Of a stretch of 64,000 bases of DNA, positions 44,429-53,592 are shown one piece after another. Under the pieces are notes generated by a model. It was given only the letters and a program-made list of their open reading frames with translations, searched no databases and was not told where the DNA came from. Numbering within the stretch: position 1 is the stretch's first letter; each line of letters opens with the position of its first letter. Origin of the DNA: Sphingomonas sp. GTDB taxonomy: Bacteria; Pseudomonadota; Alphaproteobacteria; Sphingomonadales; Sphingomonadaceae. The stretch is taken from NCBI RefSeq assembly GCF_017744835.1, contig NZ_JAGIAM010000001.1:992001-1056000 (forward strand), written 5' to 3'. The translations under genes were made by a program, and so were the position numbers.

Positions 44429-45103
44429 GCCGAGCTTTCTGGCCACGAGCGACCGGCGGAGATCGCGCAGCGCGTCCTTGCCGATCCAGCGGCGAGTGGG
44501 CTCCCGGGATGCCGCCAGGATTTCGGCCAGCGCCACCGCCTCTTCATGAAGACCGCGCCGATGGCCGAGCGCGCGCAGGGCCCAGCTCACGCCCTTCTTG
44601 ACGAAATTGCGCGCATCATCGGCGGCCTCGTCGATGAGAGGGAGGAATGCCGCGAGCTCGCGATCGCCAAGCTTCTTCGCATGGATCGCGAGGCTGGCGA
44701 GCAGCACATAGCCTGCACGCCGAACGAACTCCTCCTCGCGCTGCGCCCACTCGCGCACCTTGGCGAGTGCGTATGGAGTCTTGTCGAACAGATGGAAGCA
44801 GGCGGTGTCGCAGGTCGCCCAATTGTCGAAATCCCCGGTCCAGCGGTCCATCAACTCGGGCGTCATCGCCTTCGGATCGGCGACGAAGCATGCGAGGAGG
44901 CGCGCTTCGTAGATGCCGGCGCCCCATAGCGCTTCGGCGAGCGGCTGGTCGCGTCCCATGCGCTTCGCCAGAGCGCGGATGTCGCCGATGCGGACGCCGA
45001 CCACTCGGTCCGCGGTCGCGATGCCGTAGCGCGCCATGCCCTCGGCGACGCCGGGGCGGGCGAGCCGCTCCAGCTCGTCGATCGCCTGAGCGATGCGGTC
45101 CAT
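44423..45103 (-). CDS. AlkD-like DNA alkylation repair protein (HEAT-like)
   Basis: The 226-residue all-helical protein matches the AlkD family: MARYGIATADRVVGVRIGDI at the N-terminus, then DFDNWATCDTACFHLF and VKKGVSWALRALGHR. AlkD removes bulky or charged alkylated bases without flipping them. It starts with a one-base overlap (TGATG) with the Gfo/Idh gene stop, suggesting co-transcription, though the two functions are unrelated. Confidence 0.87.
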   Translation of the reverse strand: MDRIAQAIDELERLARPGVAEGMARYGIATADRVVGVRIGDIRALAKRMGRDQPLAEALWGAGIYEARLLACFVADPKAMTPELMDRWTGDFDNWATCDTACFHLFDKTPYALAKVREWAQREEEFVRRAGYVLLASLAIHAKKLGDRELAAFLPLIDEAADDARNFVKKGVSWALRALGHRRGLHEEAVALAEILAASREPTRRWIGKDALRDLRRSLVARKLGL

Positions 45104-46287
45104 CAGGCCGGGAGCACGGACACTGCGGCGGCGGGATCAAAGGCGCGTTTGTAACCCCAGTCGGTCTTCACCGTGGCGCCGCCCCTGGCGACCGATTCGA
45201 GGATCGCCGCCATGAGCCGCACGTCCTGCAGCCCTTCCTCGCCCGGGCTTACCAGCGGCGCGCGGCCGCGCACGGCGGCGGCGAACCAGTCCATCTCGCG
45301 CGCGAACTGGTCGATGTCGGGTAGCTCGATCGCGCCCTGATCGGGGTGGTTGAAGATGTCGAGCCGGTTGCCGCCATAATAGCCCCCGGGATCGCCGCGC
45401 AGCCGGCCCTTTTCGCACACGACATCCCAGCGCATGCCGCCCGAGGCGGCGAAGCTGGTCGACCCGTTGGATACCGCGCCGGAGGGGAAGCGGAGCTGCC
45501 ACGCGATCAAGTCCTCGACTTCGCGGAAGCGCGGATCGCTGCGATCGGTCTGCGCCCAGCCGCGGACCTCCACGGGCTCCTCGCCAAGCAGGTAGCGCGT
45601 GCCGTTGATGCCATAGACGCCCATGTCCGCGAGCGCGCCGCCGCCCGACATCTTCCTGTCGAGCCGCCAGACGTCCGAGGGATCGGCGAGATCGGTCTGA
45701 CGACTCATGTCGGTGAGCACGAGTCGCGGCTTGCCGTATTTTCCCGAGCGGATGCGGCGCATCGCCTCGAGATTGTGCGGCTCGTAGTGGCAGCGGTACG
45801 CCGTCATCAGCAGCCGCCCGGCGCGCTTGCCCTCGGCAATCATCGCCTCAGCATCGGCGATGGTGGTCGCGAGCGGCTTCTCGCACAGCACATGCTTGCC
45901 GGCCTTGAAGGCGCGGATCGTGTATTCGGCGTGCATCGAATTGGGCAGCACGACGTAGACGATGTCGACGCGCGGATCGTCCTTCAGCCGGTCGAAGCCG
46001 CGGTAATCGTAGATGGCGTCGGCGGACAGGCCGTTCTCGGCAGCGACGCGCTTGGCCTTGTCGGGGCTGCCGCTGACCACCGCGGCGAGGCGGGCACCGC
46101 GGGTCTTCCGGAGCCCCGGGATGAGCTGCCCGAGCGAGAGCTTGCCGAGTCCGACGATCGCATAGCCTAGCTTCTGCTCGTCCGGCAGCGGCGGAACCGC
46201 GGGCGCTTCGGCGCAGGCGAGCGTGGGCGCGGCGACGGCGCCGGCAAGGCCCATCTCGATCAGATTGCGACGCGAAATCCCGGGCAT
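45103..46287 (-). CDS. Gfo/Idh/MocA family oxidoreductase, Tat-exported
   Basis: The 394-residue protein starts with a twin-arginine signal (ISRRNLIEMG, to about residue 27). It then has the NAD(P)-binding YAIVGLGKLSLGQLIPGL and the catalytic Lys in CEKPLATT. The layout is that of periplasmic glucose-fructose oxidoreductase, in which NADP stays bound. GGGAG precedes the ATG. The sugar substrate cannot be told from sequence alone. Confidence 0.88.
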   Translation of the reverse strand: MPGISRRNLIEMGLAGAVAAPTLACAEAPAVPPLPDEQKLGYAIVGLGKLSLGQLIPGLRKTRGARLAAVVSGSPDKAKRVAAENGLSADAIYDYRGFDRLKDDPRVDIVYVVLPNSMHAEYTIRAFKAGKHVLCEKPLATTIADAEAMIAEGKRAGRLLMTAYRCHYEPHNLEAMRRIRSGKYGKPRLVLTDMSRQTDLADPSDVWRLDRKMSGGGALADMGVYGINGTRYLLGEEPVEVRGWAQTDRSDPRFREVEDLIAWQLRFPSGAVSNGSTSFAASGGMRWDVVCEKGRLRGDPGGYYGGNRLDIFNHPDQGAIELPDIDQFAREMDWFAAAVRGRAPLVSPGEEGLQDVRLMAAILESVARGGATVKTDWGYKRAFDPAAAVSVLPA

Positions 46288-46355
46288 GACTCTTCTCCCG
46301 ATGAGCGAATCGCCGGGAAGCTATCACCGAGCGGGTGTAGAGGTCGAACGCGGCG

Positions 46356-47783
46356 TCAGGCCGCGCTCTGGTCGATCCCCAGCTCGCCGAGCTTGCGGTA
46401 GAGCGTCGAGCGGCCGATGCCGAGCCGGCGGGCGACTTCGGTCATGCGCCCGCGATAATGGCCGATGGCGAGGCGGATCACGTCGGCCTCGATCTCGTCG
46501 AGCGCGCGCAGGTTCCCGTCGGGACGGAAGAGCGTGATGCCGGCATGCGCGAAGCCCTGCGGCGCGGGGCCCTCACCGCCGGTGCGGCCCGAGGCGAGCT
46601 GCGCGATCTGCGGGAAGTCGGCGCGCGTGAGCCCGTCGCCGTCGCAGAGCACAGCGGCGCGGAACAGCGCGTTCTGGAGCTGGCGGACGTTGCCGGGCCA
46701 ATCGTAGCTGCCGAGCAGCGCGAGCGCGTCGTCGGTGATGCCCAGCTCGCGAAGCCCTGGCTGCTGGGCGATCCGCCCGAGCAGGTGGCGGGCGAGCGCC
46801 GGGATGTCGCCGGCGCGCTCGCGAAGCGGCGGGATCGTCACCTGGACGACGTTGAGGCGGTAATAGAGATCCTCGCGGAAGCGGCCGGCCTCGACTTCGG
46901 CGAGCAGCGTCTTGTTGGTCGCCGCGATCACGCGCACGTCGACTTCGCGGACGTGCCGCGCGCCGATCGGCTGGATCTCGCCAGACTGGAGCACGCGCAG
47001 CAGCTTGACCTGCGCGTCGAGCGGCATCTCGCCGACTTCGTCGAGGAAGAGCGTGCCGCCGTCGGCATCCTGGAAGCGGCCGATCTTGCGTTCGAAGGCG
47101 CCGGTGAAGGCGCCCTTCTCGTGCCCGAACAGCTCCGACTCGACGAGATTGGCTGGGATCGCGCCGCAATTGATGCTGAGCATCGGCTTGCGGCTGCGGG
47201 GGGACGCGGCGTGGATCGCCTCGGCCACGACTTCCTTGCCGACGCCGCTCTCGCCTTCGATCAGCACCGGCACGCGGGCGCGCGCGGCCTTGGCCGCGAT
47301 CGCCAGCGCGGCGCGGAACTGCGGAGCCGAGCCGACGATCTCGTCGAAGCCGAGCGGGGCGGAGAGCTTTTCGGTGAGCGGGCGCAGCTCGCCTGCGGTC
47401 TTGCCGCCGACCGCCGCCTCGAGCGCGGCGGCGAGTCGCTCGGACGCGATCGGCTTGACCAGGAAATCGGTGGCGCCGGCGCGCATCGCATTGACTGCGG
47501 CGGCGACCGATCCGTTGGCGGTGAGCACGAGGATCGGCAGCTGGGGGCGACGCCCGCGCAGCTCGGCGATTAGCGCCGTGGCATCATTGTCCGTGGAGGG
47601 GTGATCGAGGATGATCGCGTCGAGCGCCATGCCGTCGGGCGTGCCGAGCGTGGCGATCGCCGTCTCCGGGTCCCCCGCGAAGATCGTCCGCCATCCGCGG
47701 CGGGCAGTGATTGCCGCGACGAGTCGGCGTTGAGCCGGCTCATCGTCGATCAACATCAAGAGGCGCTGGCCGTTGCGCGTCAT
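46356..47783 (-). CDS. Sigma-54 activator, NtrC-type response regulator
   Basis: The 475-residue protein has an N-terminal receiver (about 8-120) with the phospho-acceptor Asp in ILDHPST and Lys in LVKPIAS. The AAA+ domain has Walker A GESGVGKE and the sigma-54 contact GAFTGAF near 230, and a C-terminal Fis-type helix-turn-helix ends in EVARRLGIGRSTLYRKLGEL. No partner kinase is adjacent. It could act at the sigma-54 promoter at 30258-30272 or elsewhere, such as flagellar genes; neither is shown. Confidence 0.93.
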   Translation of the reverse strand: MTRNGQRLLMLIDDEPAQRRLVAAITARRGWRTIFAGDPETAIATLGTPDGMALDAIILDHPSTDNDATALIAELRGRRPQLPILVLTANGSVAAAVNAMRAGATDFLVKPIASERLAAALEAAVGGKTAGELRPLTEKLSAPLGFDEIVGSAPQFRAALAIAAKAARARVPVLIEGESGVGKEVVAEAIHAASPRSRKPMLSINCGAIPANLVESELFGHEKGAFTGAFERKIGRFQDADGGTLFLDEVGEMPLDAQVKLLRVLQSGEIQPIGARHVREVDVRVIAATNKTLLAEVEAGRFREDLYYRLNVVQVTIPPLRERAGDIPALARHLLGRIAQQPGLRELGITDDALALLGSYDWPGNVRQLQNALFRAAVLCDGDGLTRADFPQIAQLASGRTGGEGPAPQGFAHAGITLFRPDGNLRALDEIEADVIRLAIGHYRGRMTEVARRLGIGRSTLYRKLGELGIDQSAA

Positions 47784-47963
47784 TCGAACGAATCCCCCGT
47801 CCCCTATGTCCCAAATTTGAGCGCTTTTGATAAGAGGGTATCGGTAAAGGGGGGCTTAAGGCTGCAAAAAGGCGAAGTTTTGGCCCCGGGCTTGAGGGGC
47901 GGTGCCACCGCCGTTAAGGTCCGCCGACGCTGCGTATGAATGGCGTACAGGGGATCAGAAGGC

Positions 47964-48101
47964 ATGGCCGACACCGGCAACACCACCAACGGACTCACCG
48001 CGCACCAGGCGACCTACAACGGCTTCACCAAGATGATGCTGTGGGGCACGGTCGTCGCCTTCCTGCTGGGCGCCTTCGTCGTCTTCACGATCGCCAGCTG
48101 A
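47964..48101 (+). CDS. aa3-type cytochrome c oxidase subunit IV-like small protein
   Basis: The 45-residue protein (MADTGNTTNGLTAHQATYNG, then one membrane helix ending FTIAS) matches the bacterial aa3-type oxidase subunit IV family: a short soluble N-terminus, Phe-Thr-Lys, and a single helix. AGAAGG precedes the ATG. It lies one base before the pntAA start, a placement I have seen in related bacteria, yet no other oxidase gene is in the window. Confidence 0.8.
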   Translation: MADTGNTTNGLTAHQATYNGFTKMMLWGTVVAFLLGAFVVFTIAS

Positions 48102-48102
48102 G

Positions 48103-49224
48103 GTGAAGATCGCGGCGCTCAAGGAAACCGCCGCGGGCGAGCGGCGGGTTTCGGCGACTCCGGAGACGGTCAAGAAGTTCGTCGCGCTCGGCGCCACCGT
48201 GGCGGTCGAGGCCGGGGCGGGCGAGGCCGCATCCTTCGCCGATGCCGATTATGCGCAGGCCGGCGCGACGCTGGGCAGCCGCGCCGAGGTGCTGGCGGAC
48301 GCCGATATCGTGCTCGGCGTGCAGGGCCCCGATCCCGATTCGCTGCCCGGGCTGAAGCAGGGCGCGTGGATCGCGGCGAGCCTCAATCCCTTCGGCGAGC
48401 GCGCGCGAGTCGGCCGCTATGCCGCGCTCGGCGCCGAGGCGCTGGCGATGGAGTTCATGCCGCGAATCACCCGCGCGCAATCGATGGACATCCTGTCCTC
48501 GCAGTCGAACCTTGCCGGGTACAAGGCGGTGCTCGACGCGGCGGCCGAATATGACCGCGCCTTTCCGATGATGATGACCGCGGCGGGGACGGTGAGCGCC
48601 GCCAAGGTGTTCGTAATGGGCGTGGGCGTTGCCGGGCTCCAGGCGATCGCGACCGCACGGCGACTCGGCGCGCAGGTCTCGGCCACCGACGTGCGCGCCG
48701 CGACCAAGGAGCAGATCCTGTCGCTCGGCGCCAAGCCGATCTTCGTCGAGAATGTGCAGGGCATCGAAGGCGAGGGTACCGGCGGCTACGCAACCGAGAT
48801 GAGCGACGAGTACAAGGCCGCGCAGGCCGAGCTCGTCTCGTCGCATATCGCCAAGCAGGATATCGTGATCACCACCGCCCTGATCCCGGGGCGCCCTGCG
48901 CCGCGACTGATCAGCGACGCGCAGGTTGCGAGCATGAAGCCCGGAAGCGTGATCGTCGACCTGGCCGTCGAGCAGGGCGGCAATGTCGAGGGCGCGGTCG
49001 CGGGCGAAGTAGTGACGCGCCACGGGGTAAAGATCGTCGGCCACCGCAACGTGCCGAGCCGCCTCGCCGCCGACGCATCGGCGCTGTTCGCGCGCAACCT
49101 GTTCAACTTCCTCTCGGCCTTCTGGGACAAGGAAGCCGGAAAGCCCGTGCTTGACGACGAGATCGGCAATGCGATCCGCCTGACGCAAGGCGGCAAGGTG
49201 GTGAACGAGAGGCTGCTCGGCTGA
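48103..49224 (+). CDS. pntAA: NAD(P) transhydrogenase subunit alpha, part 1
   Basis: This is the soluble NAD(H)-binding part of the proton-pumping transhydrogenase that makes NADPH. The 373-residue protein has the AlaDh/PNT N-terminal ALKETAAGERRVSATPETVK and the nucleotide loop VMGVGVAGLQAIATARRLGA. It starts on GTG just after the stop of the oxidase subunit gene. The three-gene form (AA, AB, B) is typical of Alphaproteobacteria. Confidence 0.96.
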   Translation: MKIAALKETAAGERRVSATPETVKKFVALGATVAVEAGAGEAASFADADYAQAGATLGSRAEVLADADIVLGVQGPDPDSLPGLKQGAWIAASLNPFGERARVGRYAALGAEALAMEFMPRITRAQSMDILSSQSNLAGYKAVLDAAAEYDRAFPMMMTAAGTVSAAKVFVMGVGVAGLQAIATARRLGAQVSATDVRAATKEQILSLGAKPIFVENVQGIEGEGTGGYATEMSDEYKAAQAELVSSHIAKQDIVITTALIPGRPAPRLISDAQVASMKPGSVIVDLAVEQGGNVEGAVAGEVVTRHGVKIVGHRNVPSRLAADASALFARNLFNFLSAFWDKEAGKPVLDDEIGNAIRLTQGGKVVNERLLG

Positions 49225-49249
49225 CGGCGCAAAAGGGGGCGCCACGACC

Positions 49250-49531
49250 ATGGATTTCATTTCGATCCTCTCGATCTTCGTGCTGGCGTGCTTCGTTGGC
49301 TATTATGTCGTCTGGTCGGTCACGCCGGCGCTGCACACGCCGTTGATGGCAGTGACCAACGCCATTTCCTCGGTGATCATCGTCGGTGCGCTTATCGCTT
49401 CGATGGCCGCGGGGGCCGAGATCGCGAAATGGCTGGGGCTGGTGGCGGTCGCGCTCGCCAGCGTGAACATCTTCGGCGGGTTCGCCGTGACCGAGCGCAT
49501 GCTCGCCATGTACAAGAAGAAGGAGCGCTGA
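49250..49531 (+). CDS. pntAB: NAD(P) transhydrogenase subunit alpha, part 2
   Basis: The 93-residue membrane protein carries three hydrophobic segments and the family stretch WSVTPALHTPLMAVTNAISS. It supplies part of the proton channel with PntB. It is followed one base later by the pntB start. Confidence 0.95.
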   Translation: MDFISILSIFVLACFVGYYVVWSVTPALHTPLMAVTNAISSVIIVGALIASMAAGAEIAKWLGLVAVALASVNIFGGFAVTERMLAMYKKKER

Positions 49532-49532
49532 C

Positions 49533-50975
49533 GTGGGGCACGAGGCCGTTCCCGTGAACCCCTGGGTCGCGTTCGCCTATCTGGTGGCGGGCGTCTGCTT
49601 CATCCTTGCGTTGCGCGGGCTTTCGTCGCCGTCGACGAGTCGGCGGGGCAATCGCCTCGGCATGATCGGCATGGCCATTGCCGTGGTCACCACGCTGATC
49701 ACGCACAAGATCGCCAGCCCGATCGAGCTCGCCGCGGCGATCCTGCTCGGCGGCGCAGTCGGCTGGGTGACCGCACGCCGCATCGCGATGACCGCGATGC
49801 CGCAGCTGGTCGCTGCCTTCCACAGCCTGGTCGGCATGGCGGCGGTGCTGGTCGCGGCGGCGGCATTCCTCAATCCGCTGGCGTTCGGCATCGGCGACCT
49901 GGTGGTGCCGATGATCGGCGACCCGTTCGTCGCGATCCGGCAGGTCAGCCGCGTCGAGATGGGGCTGGGCGTCGCGATCGGCGCGATCACCTTCTCGGGA
50001 TCGGTGATCGCGTTCCTGAAGCTCAACGGCAACATGAGCGGCAAGCCGATCCTGTTGCCCGGACGCCATGTGATCAACCTGGGCGTGCTCGCGGGCATAT
50101 TGGGGCTGATCGCCTATTTCACCCAGGACCAAGCACCGTGGATCTTCTGGACGATCGCCGGGCTGAGCTTCGCGATAGGCTTCCTGCTGATCGTGCCGAT
50201 CGGCGGCGCGGACATGCCGGTCGTGGTGTCGATGCTCAACAGCTATTCGGGCTGGGCCGCGGCCGCGATGGGCTTCACGCTCCACAATACCGCGATGATC
50301 ATCACCGGCGCGCTGGTCGGCAGCTCGGGCGCGATCCTGAGCTACATCATGTGCCGCGCGATGAACCGCAGCTTCCTGAGCGTGATCGCAGGCGGCTTCG
50401 GCGGCGACAGCGGCAGCGCTGCGGCAGGCGGCGCGGCGATCGACCGGCCGTGGAAACGCGGTTCGGCCGAGGACGCGGCTTTCCTGATGCAACAGGCCGA
50501 GCAGGTCATCATCGTTCCCGGATACGGCATGGCAGTGGCGCAGGCGCAGCACGTGCTCCGCGAGATGGCCGACAAGCTCAAGGAGCACGGCGTGCGCGTG
50601 AAATATGCGATCCATCCGGTCGCGGGACGCATGCCCGGGCACATGAACGTGCTGCTCGCCGAGGCGAACGTACCCTATGACGAAGTGTTCGAGCTCGAGG
50701 ACATCAACAGCGAGTTCGCGCAGACCGACGTCGCCTTCGTGATCGGCGCCAACGACGTGACCAACCCCGCGGCCAAGACCGACAAGAGCTCGCCGATCTA
50801 CGGCATGCCGGTGCTCGACGTCGAGAAGGCCAAGACGGTGCTGTTCATCAAGCGATCTATGGGCGGCGTGGGCTATGCCGGCGTGGACAACGAGCTCTTC
50901 TACCGCGACAACACGATGATGCTGCTCGCCGACGCCAAGAAGATGGTCGAGGAGATCGTCAAGGCGCTCGACTAG
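49533..50975 (+). CDS. pntB: NAD(P) transhydrogenase subunit beta
   Basis: The 480-residue protein has about nine membrane segments (to about residue 265) with the proton path, then the NADP(H)-binding domain with VPGYGMAVAQAQH and GANDVTNPAAKTDKSSPIYG. The start is GTG 49533 with GGAG 7 bases upstream; GTG 49554 is a weaker alternative. Its stop runs into a short GC hairpin. Confidence 0.96.
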   Translation: MGHEAVPVNPWVAFAYLVAGVCFILALRGLSSPSTSRRGNRLGMIGMAIAVVTTLITHKIASPIELAAAILLGGAVGWVTARRIAMTAMPQLVAAFHSLVGMAAVLVAAAAFLNPLAFGIGDLVVPMIGDPFVAIRQVSRVEMGLGVAIGAITFSGSVIAFLKLNGNMSGKPILLPGRHVINLGVLAGILGLIAYFTQDQAPWIFWTIAGLSFAIGFLLIVPIGGADMPVVVSMLNSYSGWAAAAMGFTLHNTAMIITGALVGSSGAILSYIMCRAMNRSFLSVIAGGFGGDSGSAAAGGAAIDRPWKRGSAEDAAFLMQQAEQVIIVPGYGMAVAQAQHVLREMADKLKEHGVRVKYAIHPVAGRMPGHMNVLLAEANVPYDEVFELEDINSEFAQTDVAFVIGANDVTNPAAKTDKSSPIYGMPVLDVEKAKTVLFIKRSMGGVGYAGVDNELFYRDNTMMLLADAKKMVEEIVKALD

Positions 50976-50990
50976 GGGCCGCAAAGCCCC
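50975..50990 (+). terminator. Hairpin at the pntB stop
   Basis: GGGGC-N6-GCCCC begins in the pntB stop codon. No T-run follows, so its role in ending transcription is unproven. Confidence 0.3.
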
Positions 50991-51017
50991 TCCGGACGCA
51001 GACAGGAGGAGGGGCCA

Positions 51018-51914
51018 ATGGCGGATATCGGTGCGATCATCGGGGGCGGCTTCGGGCTGATCCGGCGGCATCCGGGCTCCGTGGTGGTCTGGGGCGTGAT
51101 CGCCGCGGCGAGCGGCGCGGCGATCGGTTGGCTGCAGTTCCGCACGGGGCTGATGGCCACCGAGCCGAGCGGCCTCGACCTGGGCCGGCACGCGCTGCGG
51201 CTGGCGCTGGGGCTGCTCTCCTTCGTCATCTCCACCATCCTCTCGGCGGCGGCGCTGCGGGCGGTGCTTGACCCCGGCGCGGGCGGATTCGCCTATCTGC
51301 GGCTGGGCGCGGACGAAGCGCGGATGATCGGGCTCACGCTGCTGCTCTATGTCCTGGCGCTGATCGCAGGCGTGATCGGCACGCTGGGCTTCGCGTTCCT
51401 GGTGGCGCTTTTCGGCTTCCTGACCTTCGGCAATGCCGCGGTCGCGCAGCTGCTCGCCGGGTTGCTCGCGCTGGCGGTGTTCGCCGGGGTGGTGTTCGTG
51501 CTGGTGCGCCTCTCGCTCGTCTATCCGCTGGTGCTGGTGCGGCGACGGATCAGCATCGACGACAGCTGGGAGCTGACTCGTGGCCATTTCTGGTCGCTGC
51601 TCGGCGCCTATGTGCTGCTCGCGCTGATCTCGTTCGCGCTGATCTTCGCGGTGATGCTGCCGGTGGCGGGGATGCACGTGCAGGCGGCGGCGAGCGGCGG
51701 GTGGCAGTCGTGGAGCGCGACGACGCCGCTCGATTATCGCGACCTGGCCAGCCTCAAGTCGACCGTGCTGGTCGCGCTGGTGGCGAGCGCGGCGATCAAC
51801 GCGCTGCTGCTCGCGCTCTGGTCGGGTGCGCTCGCGACCGCGACCCTGGGGCTGCTCGATTCGAAAAACGGGGCGCAGATGCTTGAAGAAGGGGAATATT
51901 CCCCGGACGATTGA
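51018..51914 (+). CDS. Predicted membrane protein, glycerophosphodiesterase-membrane-domain-like
   Basis: The 298-residue protein has about six hydrophobic segments. The cytoplasmic loop VRRRISIDDSWELTRGHFWS resembles the membrane domain sometimes linked to glycerophosphoryl diester phosphodiesterases and other integral proteins of unknown role. No catalytic domain is attached. GGAGGAGGGG precedes the ATG. Function is unknown. Confidence 0.7.
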   Translation: MADIGAIIGGGFGLIRRHPGSVVVWGVIAAASGAAIGWLQFRTGLMATEPSGLDLGRHALRLALGLLSFVISTILSAAALRAVLDPGAGGFAYLRLGADEARMIGLTLLLYVLALIAGVIGTLGFAFLVALFGFLTFGNAAVAQLLAGLLALAVFAGVVFVLVRLSLVYPLVLVRRRISIDDSWELTRGHFWSLLGAYVLLALISFALIFAVMLPVAGMHVQAAASGGWQSWSATTPLDYRDLASLKSTVLVALVASAAINALLLALWSGALATATLGLLDSKNGAQMLEEGEYSPDD

Positions 51915-52054
51915 AGCGAACCCTCCGGAACGGAGCAGTCGCCGCACGCCGGAGCCGGCACGTCGCGACGAAAGCTCCGTTATGGAGGAAGCTCGACTCA
52001 ACCGTTTCGGAGGCATGCGGCACTCTGGAACAGAAGACGAACCTGGGGGCGAAA

Positions 52055-52999
52055 ATGGCGCAGGCGGGCATGATGGCGGGCGGTGACGGCTATGCGCTCC
52101 GCCCCAATCTTCTGGTGATCGCGGACGACCCAGCGCGGGCACAATTGGCCGAGGAGGCGGCCGAATGCGCGGGGCTGCGCGTCACGGCGCGGACCGATGT
52201 CGAAGGCGCCGCGGAGGCGATCGAGCGGATCGCGATGCTCGATGCGGTGGCGATCGAGACCGCGGGCGTGGCCGAGGCGCGGCTGGAAGCGCTGTTGGGG
52301 CAGATCCACGACTTCGCCGAGGGCGGGCGCGTGGGGGTGGTCGCGGTGGCGGAGCCGCACCAGCTCGACCAGGTGGCGGGCGCGCTGCTCGGCCCCGGAC
52401 GGCAGATATTGTGCGAGCCCGGCGCGGCCGAGCGGACGCTGGCGATGCTGCTCGCCGGGCGGGCGCCCGAGGCGCGGCTGAGCGACGTCACCCGCGACGC
52501 CGAGCGCGCCCGGCTCCAGCGGCTGCACGAAGAAGTCGCCCGGATCGCCGACACGCTGGCGCGGATGACGCGGGGCGAGGAGGCGCCCCGGACCAGCGGG
52601 CCGGTGCGCACGCCGGGGATCGACTATCGCGGCCCCGAGACCGACGAGGTGCGCGTGACCGCCGCCGAGCTCCGCGCGGTGCTCCGCGCGCGGCGGATGC
52701 GGGCGCAGTTCTTCGACGGCGAGCTGTTCGCCGACCCCGCCTGGGACATGCTGCTCGACCTGTTCGCCGCCGACATCGAGCGGCGGCGGGTGTCGGTATC
52801 GAGCCTGTGCATCGCCGCCGCGGTGCCGCCGACCACGGCGCTGCGCTGGATCGGCACGCTCCACGACGCCGGCCTGTTCGAGCGCCAGCCCGACCCTGCC
52901 GACCGCCGCCGCGCCTATATCGCCCTCAGCGCCAAGGGGCTGGAGGGCATGCACGGCCTGACGGGCGCGCTCAAGCGGGCGGGGCTGCACCTCGTCTAG
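52055..52999 (+). CDS. MarR-like winged-helix protein with a pseudo-receiver N-terminus
   Basis: The C-terminal part of this 314-residue protein (about 200-314) is a MarR-type winged helix with TALRWIGTLHDAGLFERQPD and DRRRAYIALSAKG. The N-terminal part (about 16-140) looks like a receiver domain but lacks the phospho-Asp. A charged linker joins the two. I chose ATG 52055, with GGGGGCG upstream; an earlier in-frame ATG overlaps the previous gene. Its 3' end overlaps the convergent receiver gene by 29 bases. The target genes are unknown. Confidence 0.75.
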   Translation: MAQAGMMAGGDGYALRPNLLVIADDPARAQLAEEAAECAGLRVTARTDVEGAAEAIERIAMLDAVAIETAGVAEARLEALLGQIHDFAEGGRVGVVAVAEPHQLDQVAGALLGPGRQILCEPGAAERTLAMLLAGRAPEARLSDVTRDAERARLQRLHEEVARIADTLARMTRGEEAPRTSGPVRTPGIDYRGPETDEVRVTAAELRAVLRARRMRAQFFDGELFADPAWDMLLDLFAADIERRRVSVSSLCIAAAVPPTTALRWIGTLHDAGLFERQPDPADRRRAYIALSAKGLEGMHGLTGALKRAGLHLV

Positions 53000-53363
53000 C
53001 CCGGGCGGCGAGCAGCTCGACCGCCTCGACCACCTGGAAGGCGCCGAAGGGCTTGGAGAAGACCGGCCGGCCCTGGCAGGCGGGGGCGAGCTCCAGATCG
53101 TGCGGCTGGTTGATCACCACAAAGGGAATGTCGCGCCCGGCGAGCGCCACGCAGAGCTGGACCGCGTCGGCGTCCGAGCCGTCGAGCACCGCGGCTTGGG
53201 GGAAGCGGCGCGGGTCCGCCAGGCAGGCCAGCGCTTCCTCGCCCGTGCCATAGGGGCCGATCAGCCGGGCACCGGCATGTTCGAGACCCTGCGCCACATA
53301 GGCGGCGCAAAAGCCGTCCCGCTCCACCAGCAGGATCGGAATGCCGTGCAGATGACCCTGCAT
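52971..53363 (-). CDS. Single-domain response regulator
   Basis: The 130-residue receiver begins IPILLVERDGFCAAYVAQGL, has the phospho-Asp in AVLDGSDAD (about residue 58) and the Lys in VFSKPFGAF. No output domain follows. AGGA lies 7 bases before the ATG. It converges on and overlaps the pseudo-receiver winged-helix gene; the two may act together but nothing in sequence proves it. Confidence 0.82.
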   Translation of the reverse strand: MQGHLHGIPILLVERDGFCAAYVAQGLEHAGARLIGPYGTGEEALACLADPRRFPQAAVLDGSDADAVQLCVALAGRDIPFVVINQPHDLELAPACQGRPVFSKPFGAFQVVEAVELLAARARRGAAPPA

Positions 53364-53422
53364 CGCGCTTCCTTTCGTTCCAGACCGACTCGTTCCGCCC
53401 CCAACTCGCCACCGGGCGATAG

Positions 53423-53438
53423 GCTCCCCTAGGGGAGC
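53423..53438. promoter_or_regulatory. Perfect 16-base palindrome in a divergent spacer
   Basis: GCTCCCCTAGGGGAGC is its own reverse complement and lies between the receiver gene and the DJ-1 gene. It is a candidate operator or a stable cruciform. Confidence 0.4.
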
Positions 53439-53592
53439 TCCGCCTGCCCCGTCGAAGGGGCCTTGCGCCCGAAGCGGGTTGGCGTAGATTCCGCCCGTCC
53501 GCATGACTGGCGAATGAATGGAGCACCATTGGGAAGTGCGGACCGCGTGACGCCGCATCGCCTGGGCACCCCCTGGACCACCGGAGGATGAC

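Noticed and set aside
47874..47893. Possible sigma-54 element (TGGCCC...TTGA) before the oxidase-subunit/pnt operon
   Set aside because: The -12 GC is missing, so the match is too weak.
49392..52142. Very long open frame antisense to pntB and the next membrane gene
   Set aside because: Composition is low-complexity Arg/His/Asp/Gln, as expected for the reverse of GC-rich coding DNA. The plus-strand genes are certain.
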